A DNA stretch of 64,000 nt from Boothiomyces macroporosus (GCA_027604185.1 JADGKB010000039.1:47804-111803); one strand, 5' to 3'; numbered from the stretch's first letter, positions 22,584-32,480 are shown. The notes: generated by a model from the sequence alone, not told the origin. Translations and numbers: made by a program.

Positions 22584-23106
22584 CTAGTAATTGAAATTCT
22601 GTGAGTCGTTTTGATTTAGCTGGAATCCTTGTCCATCCATCTGTCCTTGCAACCTAGCAGCCAACTGCTGGTTCTGCTGCATGGCTCTCAATAGATCCAT
22701 GTTCACTTTAGCTTGTGCATCATCTTCCTTTGGTTTATCAGACTTTAAAGACTGCGTTAGCAACACGTACTTCTCGATATTTGATCAAATACAGGTTCAG
22801 TGTATCATGGTACGAATCAAACCCTAGAGATTGGATTGCCCACAGTATATCTTCAGCATTAATCGTTTTTCTCTTTTCATGAACGCATCTATCGCTGGCT
22901 GTATTAACAAAGAATACCTTCGGAAGTTACAAACGATATAAATTCAGATACGCATTCCTGTATTAGTTATATTGCACCTGTATACACTCCTTGGCATCTT
23001 TGGCAATCTTGGCATTTTCAGGCAGACCTCTTTTCATTATTCGAGCGACATTTGCTATTGGCAGTAGTCGGTCCTGTTCTTCGCTTCCTTCAGTTGCTTT
23101 TCCCAT
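22584..23106 (-). CDS. HAP3: NF-YB / Hap3, CCAAT-binding factor subunit B
   Basis: Four exons: 22978-23106, 22918-22957, 22771-22898 and 22584-22751; introns 20, 19 and 19 nt; 154 aa. The rebuilt protein carries the complete histone-fold of [24 protein letters not shown], then [40 protein letters not shown] and [21 protein letters not shown] pairs with NF-YC and NF-YA to bind CCAAT boxes in promoters. The tail is Gln/Asn-rich ([14 protein letters not shown]), which may act in activation. Assignment is very firm because each splice junction falls within conserved residues. Two CCAAT boxes sit 40-68 bp upstream of its own start codon, which hints at autoregulation. Confidence 0.95.
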
Positions 23107-23145
23107 TGTTGATATTCCTGTAGCTTAAATTTCTTTTCCGGTCAA

Positions 23146-23174
23146 CCAATCGTTCGCGACGAAAAATGGCCAAT
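23146..23174 (+). promoter_or_regulatory. Two CCAAT boxes upstream of the NF-YB gene
   Basis: CCAAT at 23146-23150 and 23170-23174, both on the plus strand, in the short region upstream of the minus-strand NF-YB start. They match the core bound by the NF-Y complex. Function is inferred; CCAAT is a common 5-mer, but the spacing and position are suggestive. Confidence 0.35.
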
Positions 23175-23247
23175 CATTCTCTGTTCGACTTTTTTTTCAA
23201 CCCTAACCCTGGAAAGCCACATTTGTCACCTGACCACAATCTTTTTA

Positions 23248-23625
23248 TCAACTGAAAAAATCGAAAAAATTAAGAGAATCCAATTTCCTTTCAGCTTGAA
23301 CATTGAAATGATGATATCTTTTGTAACCGCCAGAGACCAATCTATGAATTTGTGTCTTTTTGAGCGAGATCAAGGCGAATCTGGTAAGTTGCGAAAGAAT
23401 CCCTATCCATTTCAGGTCTAATTCTTTAGATTGTTGTTTATGTTGCAAGAAAATTGCATTCTTTTTTAGCGGGAAGTGATGAACAGTTAACTTGCAGGCT
23501 AACCCAGTGTTCGGCCAATGACTTGCGAAATCTCTAAGAAGTTCTGATCCCTCAATTATTGAGTATCTCGAGAAGTGTTGATAGCTTCGATTTTCTACAG
23601 AGTTTCTTATCTCTTGGATTTTCAT
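23248..23625 (-). CDS. Hypothetical basic protein, 125 aa
   Basis: An uninterrupted frame of 125 residues from an ATG at 23625. The protein is basic, rich in Lys, His and Ser, with no domain I recognise, no signal peptide and no transmembrane segment. Composition (RYSIIEGSELLRDFASHWPN, then LTRFALISLKKTQIHRLV) is protein-like and it fills an otherwise empty 600-bp gap, which is why it is kept. It could also be chance, since no homology or splice evidence supports it. The region may instead hold only the promoter of NF-YB and of the next gene. Confidence 0.3.
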   Translation of the reverse strand: MKIQEIRNSVENRSYQHFSRYSIIEGSELLRDFASHWPNTGLACKLTVHHFPLKKNAIFLQHKQQSKELDLKWIGILSQLTRFALISLKKTQIHRLVSGGYKRYHHFNVQAERKLDSLNFFDFFS

Positions 23626-23709
23626 TCAGTAAAACTCGCATTGTAACCCTATCGTGTCTGTTTACATTGTTCTAATCCTTTAAATATCTGCAATCTTGAG
23701 TAAATAGCA

Positions 23710-24212
23710 ATGTATTTTGCCATTTTACTTGCTGGTATATCTTTCTAATCCCAGCTGTCAATGCTCAGTTTGAAGACTGCTCGCTAACCAATTTCCAACC
23801 ATGTCTTGATGTGATTGAAAACTACAAACAGACAACTTGTGCAATGATTCAAACCAGTAGCCCCAACTACTACAATCAATGCTTATGCTATCAGATGTAT
23901 CACCAATCTTTATGCTACCAGCAATGCCCCGACAATGCTGCTGTGCAACAAAACTTGACCAACATCGTCTTACCTCAGCTAAACAGTCTTTGTGCTTCTG
24001 TTGGGTTAGATCCAAATAATTTGCCCGTTCCGCCAGCATGGCAGATTTATTTCCAAAAGATATTTACTATTACTGCTGGATACTCTCCTGCACCTGCGAC
24101 ACAAACATCTACCACAACCACAACCACAGTAAGACCTGTAGCCAATGCCGGAACTAGCGTAGAGTATATGTTGGGTTCGGTTATTGCCCTTCTAGGCTAT
24201 TTTGCCCAATAA
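23710..24212 (+). CDS. Small secreted cysteine-rich protein, probably GPI-anchored
   Basis: Exons 23710-23734 and 23755-24212 with a 20-nt intron (23735-23754); 160 aa. The intron splits the signal peptide: MYFAILLAAVNA is complete only after splicing. The mature part has about ten cysteines, including CLCYQMYHQSLCYQQC, then LNSLCASVGLDPNNLPVPPA, a Thr-rich stalk (TSTTTTTTVRP) and a short hydrophobic C-terminal tail (MLGSVIALLGYFA) typical of GPI anchoring. A relative lies at 32481: it shares the 'LC....GLD..NLP.P..W' block and the CxC spacing. Family not recognised. Probably a cell-wall or surface protein. Only the signal peptide, cysteine pattern and anchor are directly visible. Confidence 0.75.
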
Positions 24213-24355
24213 ACTGTTTAAATTATTTGCAAGAGTTCAATTTGCACTCAGTCTCTCATTTACCATTGCTGTGCATTGAGAATCGTCCGGCATTCGGGAT
24301 CCTTCCAATGGCATTAAGTCTCCTGTTTTAAATAAGCGGAAAATCCCGGCCATCA

Positions 24356-24979
24356 ATGTTGTCCAAAATGAAAACAATAAGGATCGATTTCACATCAGAT
24401 GTTATCTGCCCATGGTGCTACGTCGGAAAGAAACATGTTGAAGCTGCAATTAAACACTTTCCAGAGATCAATTTCGATATTCACTTTCATCCATTCCAAC
24501 TGAATCCTGCACTTCCAATTGAAGGAAAGGACAAGGTAGAAATGTATGAACAAAAGTTTGGAAAGGAAAGATTCCAAATGATGTCGTCTAGAATTAAGCA
24601 GGTCGGTGAACCACTCGGTATTCATTTCAATCATGCTGGGTTGGTGGCAAATACACTCAACGCACATCGTTTAATTCACTTTGCTAGCCAAAACGGTATT
24701 GCTGGAGCGGTAAAAAATGAGTTGCTCTCTGCATATCATGAAAAAGCGCAAAATATTGGGGATTTCAAGGTACTTGCAGATTGCTACGAACAAGCTGGAG
24801 GAAACAAAGAACAAGCTCTTGCTTACTTGAAATCTGATGAAGGAAAGGACCAAGTGAATAGGGAATGCAGAGAAGCCCAGCTGCGGGGAATTCACGGTGT
24901 TCCATACATTCAATTGAACGGTGTTCATGTCGAAGATTACTTTAGTGAAAACTTGATTAAAATAATCGAATCAATGTAA
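24356..24979 (+). CDS. DsbA-family oxidoreductase (FrnE-like)
   Basis: Single exon, 207 aa, thioredoxin fold of the DsbA/FrnE group. Seen: FTSDVICPWCYVGKKHVE with the CPWC active-site pair near residue 18, the helical insertion (FGKERFQMMSSRIKQVGEPL), GLVANTLNAHRLIHFASQNG, and the C-terminal IHGVPYIQLNGVHVEDY with the cis-proline (GVP) next to the active site. There is no signal peptide, so it is likely cytosolic, as are most FrnE-like proteins, which act in disulfide exchange or oxidative stress. The ATG at 24356 is four codons before another Met and either could be used. Intronless, unlike most genes here. Substrate unknown. Confidence 0.9.
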   Translation: MLSKMKTIRIDFTSDVICPWCYVGKKHVEAAIKHFPEINFDIHFHPFQLNPALPIEGKDKVEMYEQKFGKERFQMMSSRIKQVGEPLGIHFNHAGLVANTLNAHRLIHFASQNGIAGAVKNELLSAYHEKAQNIGDFKVLADCYEQAGGNKEQALAYLKSDEGKDQVNRECREAQLRGIHGVPYIQLNGVHVEDYFSENLIKIIESM

Positions 24980-25244
24980 TAAATGTTGATTGTCGCTCTT
25001 TTGGACGAAATGTCAATTTCCGGGTTTGGATTTGTTATGCGAAATACTTTATCTACAACATCAAACTGCACATTCTCCTTGGTTAACTGTATGAGTCAAA
25101 TATTTTAATTTCAAGTCACATTGCTCTGTGGCCATTTCTTTTGATCTACCCGAAACTTTGAGCCTGATCGATCACTGTGTAACGTGGTACCTGACGCTAA
25201 ATTAAATATAAGGAGGAAGGGGTTCTACGAACACAAACCTCCTA

Positions 25245-26201
25245 ATGCCAAATTTTTCCAAACCAGAACTTTGGCTGTCGACAGAGTTCAATATCATTAG
25301 ACCAGACGTAGCTCAGACGAGTCCTTTACACAAATTTATACCTCATTTCCTCAAAAACTCTGTAGAGGCGACTGCGGCAGTGAAGAACTCTAGCTTTTTT
25401 ATTCAAGGAGTAGTGAATTTAGCCCATGCTGCACCATACAATATCACGTTAGTAATTACCGGGACAGAAAGCGTGATGCAGGATAAATACATGAAATCAG
25501 TTCAGTTTCTAAGAAAGGTGGCAAGCTTATCTGGAAGCAATGAAGCTCAGTCCACTGATATACCGTTTGAATTGGAACTCTCTGCTGTTCAATGTCCAGA
25601 CTCTTTTGCAGGCGAATTTGGAAAGATCAGCTATGAATTATCTGCAGTTATTCAGCAACCAGACCACCCTAGATCTATATGCTCACAGCCAGTAAATCTA
25701 ATATACAGACCGAACTCGAGCATGTTGCTGAGCTATAGCGAAGACTGGACAAAGAGTAAATGGCCAATTACCTTGCATTCAACTGGTCCCAGATTACTTT
25801 TAGTACATACATTAAACAACTCCCAATTTCTAACATCATCATTCAGACCTGTAGTAACTTTCTCGCAGGAATACTCTACAGAAGTGCCAGTATTTGAAAT
25901 AGAACAAGTCCATTATACATTGATAGAGGTGGCTAAATACAAACGAAAAAACAAACTGGGCATAGAGCACACTGCGAAGAATTCAACAGAAATTATACGC
26001 GGTATTGTTTACGATACTCCGTGTTGGGATGAACCGTGTTTGCTGGAGCTGTACGACCTGACGGATGCCATGCGTATTCATCAGCCAACGAACGGAAAAC
26101 TCTTGTCGGTGTCGCACTACCTCCAAATATCAGTCAGATTCATGGATATAGATGATTACGTCGGATTCAAGCTACCGATTCATGTAGTTGTAACTCAATA
26201 A
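25245..26201 (+). CDS. Arrestin-like protein
   Basis: Single exon, 318 aa. The pattern is arrestin fold: an N-terminal sandwich with SSFFIQGVVNLAHAAPYNIT, then FELELSAVQCPDSFAGEFG and ISYELSAVIQQP, and a C-terminal sandwich with YLQISVRFMDIDDYVGFKLP at the end. Fungal arrestin-like proteins recruit Rsp5-type ubiquitin ligases to plasma-membrane transporters or act in pH signalling. No PPxY motif is seen, so a ligase adaptor role is not shown. It is shorter than typical ART proteins, with no disordered tail. The start ATG at 25245 follows an empty 265-bp gap. Family assignment rests on strand pattern rather than a strict signature. Confidence 0.65.
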   Translation: MPNFSKPELWLSTEFNIIRPDVAQTSPLHKFIPHFLKNSVEATAAVKNSSFFIQGVVNLAHAAPYNITLVITGTESVMQDKYMKSVQFLRKVASLSGSNEAQSTDIPFELELSAVQCPDSFAGEFGKISYELSAVIQQPDHPRSICSQPVNLIYRPNSSMLLSYSEDWTKSKWPITLHSTGPRLLLVHTLNNSQFLTSSFRPVVTFSQEYSTEVPVFEIEQVHYTLIEVAKYKRKNKLGIEHTAKNSTEIIRGIVYDTPCWDEPCLLELYDLTDAMRIHQPTNGKLLSVSHYLQISVRFMDIDDYVGFKLPIHVVVTQ

Positions 26202-26273
26202 ATACATTTTTAGTTGTAATAGTTGGATATCAACTGTCGCCATGGAACATTGGTGGTTGGCAAATTTTTAGGC

Positions 26274-27220
26274 ATGCGATTTTCAATCCATATTCGAAAA
26301 CTCAGTACCAAACCAAGAGTCGTTCATACCATCAAAGAATACCGGGAATTAAGAAACGAATGGTACAGACAGGGGAAATCCGTAGGGTTTGTCCCAACAA
26401 TGGTAACGGAATACTTATGAAGGGTGCATTACACACTGGGCACACCAGCTTGGCAGAATTAGCAAAGTCAAACTGTGATGTTGCAGTAGCATCCATTTTC
26501 GTTAATCCAGCGCAGTTTGCTCCACACGAAGATTTAAACAAATATCCAAAAACCCTGGATTCGGATTTAGATTTACTCGCAAAAGTAAACACTGACGTTG
26601 TATTTGTTCCAAGCGTTGCAGAGATGTATCCAGCGGGCATTCCTCTGCAAGTAGATCAACAGGTCGGTACATTTGTACAAGTTTTGGGGAAATCTCATCA
26701 AATGGAGGGTAGTATCAGACCGCATTTTTTTAGAGGAGTTGCGACTGTTGTAACAAAACTCTTCAACATTATTCAGCCCACTCATGCGTTCTTTGGACAA
26801 AAGGATGTTCAGCAGTGCTCAGTAATACGAACGATGGTGCGCGATTTGCATTTTAATTTGAAAATTGTTGTGGGAGAAACAAAGCGAGAAGCAGATGGAT
26901 TAGCTATGAGTTCCCGCAATAGATATCTGTCAAAAGAAGAAAGAGCTGTTGCCCCAATTCTCTACAAAGGAATGCAAGCAACAATTGCTGCATTTGAGTC
27001 TGGTGTTCGAGATCGAAAAACATTAATCGAAAAGGCTGAAAAAGTTATTCTACGACAAAAGAACATCAAGTTGGAATATCTCTCTATTGCGGAACCATTA
27101 TCGCTTGCTGAAGTTGACGTGGTAGGAAAAGAAGGTGCTATTCTAAGCGGTGCGATTAAGGTTGGCACTACGAGAATTATTGATAATGTTTTGCTTGGAA
27201 TGGAAAGGGAATATATTTGA
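26274..27220 (+). CDS. PAN6: Pantothenate synthetase
   Basis: PanC condenses pantoate and beta-alanine using ATP, the last step of vitamin B5 synthesis. Exons 26274-26402 and 26423-27220 with a 20-nt intron (26403-26422); 308 aa. The splice rebuilds the first nucleotide-binding motif: GFVPTMGALHTGH. Other landmarks: VASIFVNPAQFAPHEDLNKY, IRPHFFRGVATVVTKLFNI, AFFGQKDVQQCSVIRTMVRD, READGLAMSSRNRYLSKEER, and the C-terminal GAIKVGTTRIIDNVL. The ATG at 26274 gives a leader, MRFSIHIRKLSTKPR, which could be a weak mitochondrial signal; yeast Pan6 is cytosolic. The upstream in-frame extension has no ATG. Confidence 0.96.
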
Positions 27221-27258
27221 AAATCTCGTGTGTTATTTTTTTAAACTTTTGTACTTGC

Positions 27259-27909
27259 ATGTCAAACGAAGAGACTACAAGAAAATTGCTTCCAAGCGTA
27301 GATCCATCTTTTTTCAATAGTCCGCATGCGTGGGAAACAGAGGAGACAGTTGAGGATAAACCAAAACCAAGACATAAATCGCCTCAGCGTAAACCTAAAA
27401 GCAACCATAAGAAAGGCAAACCCAAAGAGCAGCCTTCAGTCTTTGATAGATTAGGAGAGAAACCAACCCATCACGAAAAGATTAAAATAGAAAAGCACAA
27501 GAACAAAGATGTAGAGGAAGAAAAGTTTCACAAAGCACCTTCATCAGAGAAAAAGTCTGTGTTTGATAGACTAGGCACAAAACAGGAAACGCCCGCAAAA
27601 AATACAGTTGTGATTCAAAAGGCTACTGAGAAACAGTCTGCAAAACCATCAATATTTGACCGTTTGGGAAGCAAGCCTAAAAGTTATAGTAAAGAGGCTG
27701 AAACGAATATGGACATAGGCTCACGACCAATTGTCAAGGGTAAAGTTAATCGAAAGAAGCCGCATGGGGAGCACATGGATGGAAGCGTACAAACGAAAAG
27801 CAATATGGTCGTGGAAAAAAGTGTGAGCGAAATCCTACAGAACTCTTCAAGTTGGGCCGATGCATTCGACGACGAGGCACCAATCGCGATCCCAAAGTGG
27901 AATGATTAA
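27259..27909 (+). CDS. Charged disordered protein with three FDRLG motifs
   Basis: 216 aa from the ATG at 27259; the frame runs upstream into the PanC stop but without an earlier ATG. Not assigned to a family. The protein is lysine-rich and looks disordered. Three copies of a short linear motif stand out: PSVFDRLGEK, KSVFDRLGTK and PSIFDRLGSK, spaced about 40-50 residues apart. The C terminus SSSWADAFDDEAPIAIPKWN is acidic and aromatic and could be a docking segment. Such repeated S(V/I)FDRLG motifs suggest multivalent binding to one partner, possibly in RNA metabolism, but this is inference. It starts 38 bp after PanC on the same strand. Confidence 0.7.
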   Translation: MSNEETTRKLLPSVDPSFFNSPHAWETEETVEDKPKPRHKSPQRKPKSNHKKGKPKEQPSVFDRLGEKPTHHEKIKIEKHKNKDVEEEKFHKAPSSEKKSVFDRLGTKQETPAKNTVVIQKATEKQSAKPSIFDRLGSKPKSYSKEAETNMDIGSRPIVKGKVNRKKPHGEHMDGSVQTKSNMVVEKSVSEILQNSSSWADAFDDEAPIAIPKWND

Positions 27910-28007
27910 AAAATAAATAGACAAGTAAAAGTTTCGCCAAGTGTCAATGCTCCAGCTTCGCCCGTGGTTCACTACCCGACTCTGTCTTGGAAATTACGAG
28001 TCATGGG

Positions 28008-28613
28008 ATGTCAATTACCAAATCGGGGATAAAGAGCGACCATAAAAGCAAGTTAAAGAGTTCCAAATCCATGGCTGCCAACAGCTTTGCGCTTTACAAA
28101 AGGGACAAGCAGCAGGAAATTGCAACGACTTTCAATCTTCAGCGCCAAGCAGATATACATCAAAAGGCACTCGAGCTTTGGGTTAACGAACCTCTGAAGA
28201 TTAGACAAACGTATACTGAAATGGCTACACTACAAAAAGTAAAAGAAACACCACCGCCATCCAGTCAGATTAATTCAGATGTATACCAACTAAATTTTCA
28301 ATATAGTAACCAAATGGATAGTAGCTTCCAAAGGATGGCTGAATTTGAGTCATCGAATCTACAATCAAACTATTATCCAACGATTGGAGAACCAGGAAGT
28401 GTATCCCCAGACGTTTTATTTGCTACGCAGTTGGATGAAGCACCAAACAGCTTGCAAAGCTATTTCGATGCTCCTTTAGAAGAATCAATCAAAAGTAATT
28501 TTGGGTTTTCTAATCCGACGCATCAATTTGCGTTTACCGGGGATGTTTACGGAAACACTCACTTTCTGTCTGGCTCTGCCATACATAATAACAATGCAAA
28601 AGCTAGGTCTTAG
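28008..28613 (+). CDS. Possible HMG-box transcription factor
   Basis: 201 aa from the ATG at 28008. Residues about 20-75 look like an HMG box of the MATA/SOX type: KSMAANSFALYKRDKQQEIA, then HQKALELWVNEPLKIRQTYT and EMATLQKV. The spacing of the N-terminal N/F/L residues, the central tryptophan and the tyrosine near the end fit the three-helix L-shaped fold, but the usual RP start and several conserved residues are missing. The rest is Asn/Ser/Gln rich and probably disordered, like an activation region. An upstream exon is possible; a short open frame starts at 27947 in another frame. Low-to-moderate confidence in the domain, high that it is coding. Confidence 0.5.
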   Translation: MSITKSGIKSDHKSKLKSSKSMAANSFALYKRDKQQEIATTFNLQRQADIHQKALELWVNEPLKIRQTYTEMATLQKVKETPPPSSQINSDVYQLNFQYSNQMDSSFQRMAEFESSNLQSNYYPTIGEPGSVSPDVLFATQLDEAPNSLQSYFDAPLEESIKSNFGFSNPTHQFAFTGDVYGNTHFLSGSAIHNNNAKARS

Positions 28614-28732
28614 TCGTTATTTAAATATATAGTAATATTAATGCTTTATTCGTTTCAATATTGCTTAACTCTTCTTTATTCCGACAACTGAAGAGCGGAG
28701 TTGAAACGCGTTTTTTGTTTATCTCAAAACAA

Positions 28733-29343
28733 ATGCTAATCTTCCCGCTGTTGACTGTTCATGTATTGACATTGGATTGTCAACAACCAATAGGAACGCT
28801 GGATGGGACTTGTGGCCCAAACATTGGCAAATGTTCTGTAGAAGATGCTTGTTGTTCACAATACGGATATTGTGGTTTCACAAAGGAATTTTGTGGAAGA
28901 GGATGTCAACTTCGATTTTCATTCTCCAATCAGGAGTGTGTATGTCAGGACCAGTCTTCAAACGACGACTATTGCCAGCCAAGCTACGAATATCCACTTT
29001 CCACAGATGGGAGCTGTGGAGTTGATCATGGAACTAGTTGCGGCGTACCTTATAGCTGTTGCTCAGCTTTTGGAAAGTGTGGTATTTAATAGTTTATCTA
29101 GGTTTTGATGAACTGCATTGTTCACATGGGTGTCAAGAAGGATATGGCCAATGCAAACCAGCGGAACATCCCCCACCAATTCCCCTTTACCCAATATCCC
29201 CTGATGGCAGAAATTGCGGGCCTTCAGCTAAATTAATGTGCGCAGATGCGGTGGGAAAATGCTGTGGCCCGAATAACTCTTGTGGAGATACAAGTGACTA
29301 CTGCGGAACTGGCTGCCAGCCTATATTTGGATCTTGCTGGTAA
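28733..29343 (+). CDS. Secreted protein with three hevein-type chitin-binding domains
   Basis: Exons 28733-29081 and 29102-29343 with a 20-nt intron (29082-29101); 196 aa. The ATG at 28733 gives a signal peptide (MLIFPLLTVHVLTLDC). Three chitin-bin­ding type-1 modules follow, each with the eight-cysteine hevein spacing: domain 1 with ACCSQYGYCGFTKEFCGRGC, domain 2 with SCCSAFGKCGFDELHCSHGC (completed across the intron), domain 3 with KCCGPNNSCGDTSDYCGTGC. Linkers are Pro-rich (AEHPPPIPLYP). No catalytic domain and no anchor, so it is probably a secreted lectin-like protein that binds its own or host chitin. The aromatic binding residues (Y/F near CG.....C) are present in domains 1 and 3. Confidence 0.93.
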
Positions 29344-29401
29344 ATTTATAAAAAATATTTGATGTTCGAAAGTTCTGACTCGATTTTTTCCAATCACAAA
29401 A

Positions 29402-31706
29402 ATGTTTCTCCTGAAAGCAGTTGGAAACCTGGTGTTCGGACAGGCAGAAGGAACAGAAGCTTCTTTGCCTTCTGGAAAGTTATTTTACCTGGACCCCAGC
29501 TCAACCGAATCGAAAAAACTGATTTACACTGACGCCAACATTGTGGTGAAATCAACCAGCACACCATTCAATTTCGAATTACTTATTTCAAAATCAGAAG
29601 AAGCGGATAATTATGCAGAAGATAATGAATTGAATGATTTTGAAGCCTCGTTCCTCATTGATGCTCAGTTGCTGTTCAAACGAGATCATTACAAACTTGT
29701 ATGGGCAGATATCGAGGATGAGTCAGGAATTTGTGGTTGGGAGTTTGTTGTCGATTCTACAATCCCTGGAACCAACGTTGATCTTTTTGAAGAAGCTGTT
29801 TACTACTCAATGTTGAGGCGCCAGCTCAGAAAGGACAAGGATGATATTACTCCAAACGAATATCGTAATTTCGTTCTAGCTTATAAAGAAAGAGTAGCAC
29901 AAAGCTCTGTCGGTGTATGGAAGGTATTTACATTATTGATCCAGGCCACCCCAACTAAGCCAGCAGTGAAGGTATCGCCTTTGAAACCAGCTCAAGTTTC
30001 TTCCCCAAAACAACCTGTAAACTTGACTCCCCCAGATATGAGCACAGTGCAAGCAAAGGTGAGACAAATGTTGAAACCTGTGGAGGTAGAAAATGGGGAA
30101 GTGTTGATCAAGATGGATTGCGAATTATGGATATACGATGTTGTTTCAACTACATTTGTTGAATGTTTTCCTCGTGTTCAAGTAGAGTTACGCAAATCAT
30201 TAGAGGGAGATTTCAAATACGAATTTGTAGTATACGTTGATGGTGTTCCAAGCATCGTCCAAGAACTGCGAAATGACATTTATCCATTCTTTGACAGCCA
30301 GCAGTTGGCATTTATTTGGAATACGATTTCAGAAAACCCAATATCATGGTCAATCAAGTTTGCAAAGGAAGATGCTTCAACTTACCATGAATTCAATCAC
30401 TGGTTCAGTAACTCTCTTTATGAAGCAACTAACAAAACGCTATTTTCAAAAGCCAAGAAAATAGAACAGGACTTTATCCAAGAAATGTTTGAAGACATGG
30501 AAATTGATGATCGAGAAAGTAACGAAGAAGAGGAAGACGAAGAAGAGGAAGACGAAGAAGAGGAAGAAGATGCAACTGTTGTCAAGCAAGAAAGAGAAAA
30601 CCCATTTAACGACAACTCTGAAAATAGCCTGTTGGCTGTTGGGTATAAGCATAATCGATCCTTTGTAGTTCGAGGAAACAAGATTGGAGTATTTAAACAT
30701 GGAGAAGAGGACGATTTGGAATTTGCTACAACGATCAAGTAATAGGTTATTAATATAGCAATATTGGAACAATGAGCGGAGAGTTCTTTTCTCCTAAAAA
30801 AGTAATGTTGCACCAGCAAGATTCTTCCCTACTAATGATGAAACCTAATGACAGCAAAAATGTCTACAAGATGGACTTGGAGACTGGCAAAGTAGTTGAA
30901 GAGTGGAATGTTCACGAGCATATGGCTGTAACAGAAATCGCCCCTGAAGCAAAGTACTCGCAACTGACCAACGAGCAGACTATACTAGGCATCAACCCAA
31001 AATCAATGTTTAAAATTGATCCACGTCTTAGCGGCTCCAAAATAGTTATGGATAACAGCAAAGTGTATTCCTCTAATTTACGGTTTTCAACTATTGCCAC
31101 CACAGGAGATGGAAAGGTCGTGATTGGTTCAGACAAGGGTGAAATTCGTCTGTTTGATAAAATTGGAAAGATTGCGAAAACTTGTTTACCTGGTCTTGGC
31201 GATCCGATTATTGGACTGGATACAACTGAACACGGTGAATACATTCTGGCCACATGCAAGACTTATCTACTGCTCATTGAAACCACTAAAAAGGGAGAAA
31301 CCAAGTCAGCCTTTGAAAAATCCATCAAACCTGCACCTAGAAGATTAACTCTAAAACCAGAACATGCAGGTAATTTCTTTCTAATATAGCTTGGCTTGGA
31401 CCTAATATTTCGTTCACTCCTGCAAAGTTCAATGCTGAGCAAGGAGGGAAAGAGAAAAGAATCATCACTTCAACGGGCAAGTTCATTATTAGCTGGAATT
31501 TCAGGGAAATCAAGCTAGGAAAGTACTACAACTATACCATCAAAGAATATTCAGAAAATGTTGTTGCAGATAACTTCAAATACGGACAAGACCGTGACAT
31601 TATTGTTGCCCTTCCAAGTAATGTTGAAATGGTAAAGAAGAACCATCTTAGCACACCGGTCAAGCTCCTTAAATCTCGCTCTGAAGTCGTAAATTCTCCT
31701 TACTGA
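29402..31706 (+). CDS. VID27: VID27 family protein
   Basis: Exons 29402-30738, 30759-31369 and 31390-31706, two 20-nt introns; 754 aa, close to yeast Vid27 (782). Vid27 is a conserved cytosolic protein linked genetically to vacuole import and degradation of gluconeogenic enzymes; its biochemical role is unclear. Seen: an N-terminal PH-like half (KLFYLDPSSTESKKLIYTDA), FKRDHYKLVWADIEDESGIC, a glutamate-rich linker (NEEEEDEEEEDEEEEEDA), then a WD40/propeller C-terminal domain with LLMMKPNDSKNVYKMDLETG, GKVVIGSDKGEIRLFDKIGK and, across the last intron, TSTGKFIISWNFREIKLGKY. The splice sites are supported by the continuity of the propeller domain. Confidence 0.93.
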
Positions 31707-31816
31707 GTATTTTTAAATAAATTGATTTTGAAATTCTATCTCTGCAAGTTATTTGAAGCCATTCGAACTATCAGTTTGCCAAACTTTTTTTTTCTTTTTT
31801 TTTTCAGCAACTGAAA

Positions 31817-32440
31817 ATGTCAGAATTTAAGGAACCACAAAATGATGAAGAAATGGAATTTGAGGCACTCAAGCCTAGTGAATTAGCTTCCGGCAAATCT
31901 ACATCAAGAAGAATTCCAATCCCTCCTCACAGACTCACTCCATTGAAAAAGGATTGGCTAAAAATATACACTCCACTTGTAGAGCACCTGAAATTACAAA
32001 TAAGAATGAACTTGAAAAAGAAATCCATTGATTTAAAGACCAGCGAAGAAACAGAAGATATCGGCGCCATTCAAAAAGCTGCTGATTTTATTAAAGCATA
32101 CAATTTGGGTTTTGACATTAACGATGCAATTTCATTGCTTAGATTGGATGATTTGTATATTGATACTTTTGAAATCAAGGATGTCAAGACATTGTCTGGA
32201 GATAACCTGTCTCGCGCCATTGGTAGAATAGTAGGTAAAGATGGCAAGACCAAATTCACCATTGAAAATACTAGTCGTACAAGAATAGTGGTCGCTGATA
32301 CAAAGATACACATCCTTGGCTCTTTCCAGAATATCAAAATTGCTAGAGACGCTATCGTCCATTTGATTTTGGGAAGCAGTCCAGGTAAAGTTTATAGCAA
32401 GTTGCGTACTATTAGCACTAGAATGAAGGAAAGGTTTTAA
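31817..32440 (+). CDS. PNO1: Pre-40S ribosome assembly factor PNO1/DIM2
   Basis: Single exon, 207 aa. Pno1/Dim2 is a KH-domain protein that covers the 3' end of 18S rRNA in pre-40S particles and guides dimethylation by Dim1 and cleavage by Nob1. Seen: RRIPIPPHRLTPLKKDWLKI, the degenerate first KH, AADFIKAYNLGFDINDAISL, LDDLYIDTFEIKDVKTL, the second KH with SRAIGRIVGKDGKTKFTIEN (GxxG loop VGKDGKT), and RDAIVHLILGSSPGKVYSKL at the end. Nearly every block is conserved in eukaryotes and the length is as expected. The gene has its own pyrimidine-rich leader upstream and no introns. Confidence 0.98.
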   Translation: MSEFKEPQNDEEMEFEALKPSELASGKSTSRRIPIPPHRLTPLKKDWLKIYTPLVEHLKLQIRMNLKKKSIDLKTSEETEDIGAIQKAADFIKAYNLGFDINDAISLLRLDDLYIDTFEIKDVKTLSGDNLSRAIGRIVGKDGKTKFTIENTSRTRIVVADTKIHILGSFQNIKIARDAIVHLILGSSPGKVYSKLRTISTRMKERF

Positions 32441-32480
32441 TAAATGATTTATTCAATTACGCTCACGTCATTTTTTCAAA

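Noticed and set aside
28008..28613. A mating-type locus around the HMG-box-like gene
   Set aside because: Neither the triose-phosphate transporter nor the RNA helicase that flank the HMG sex locus of Mucoromycota is nearby, and the HMG box itself is weak.
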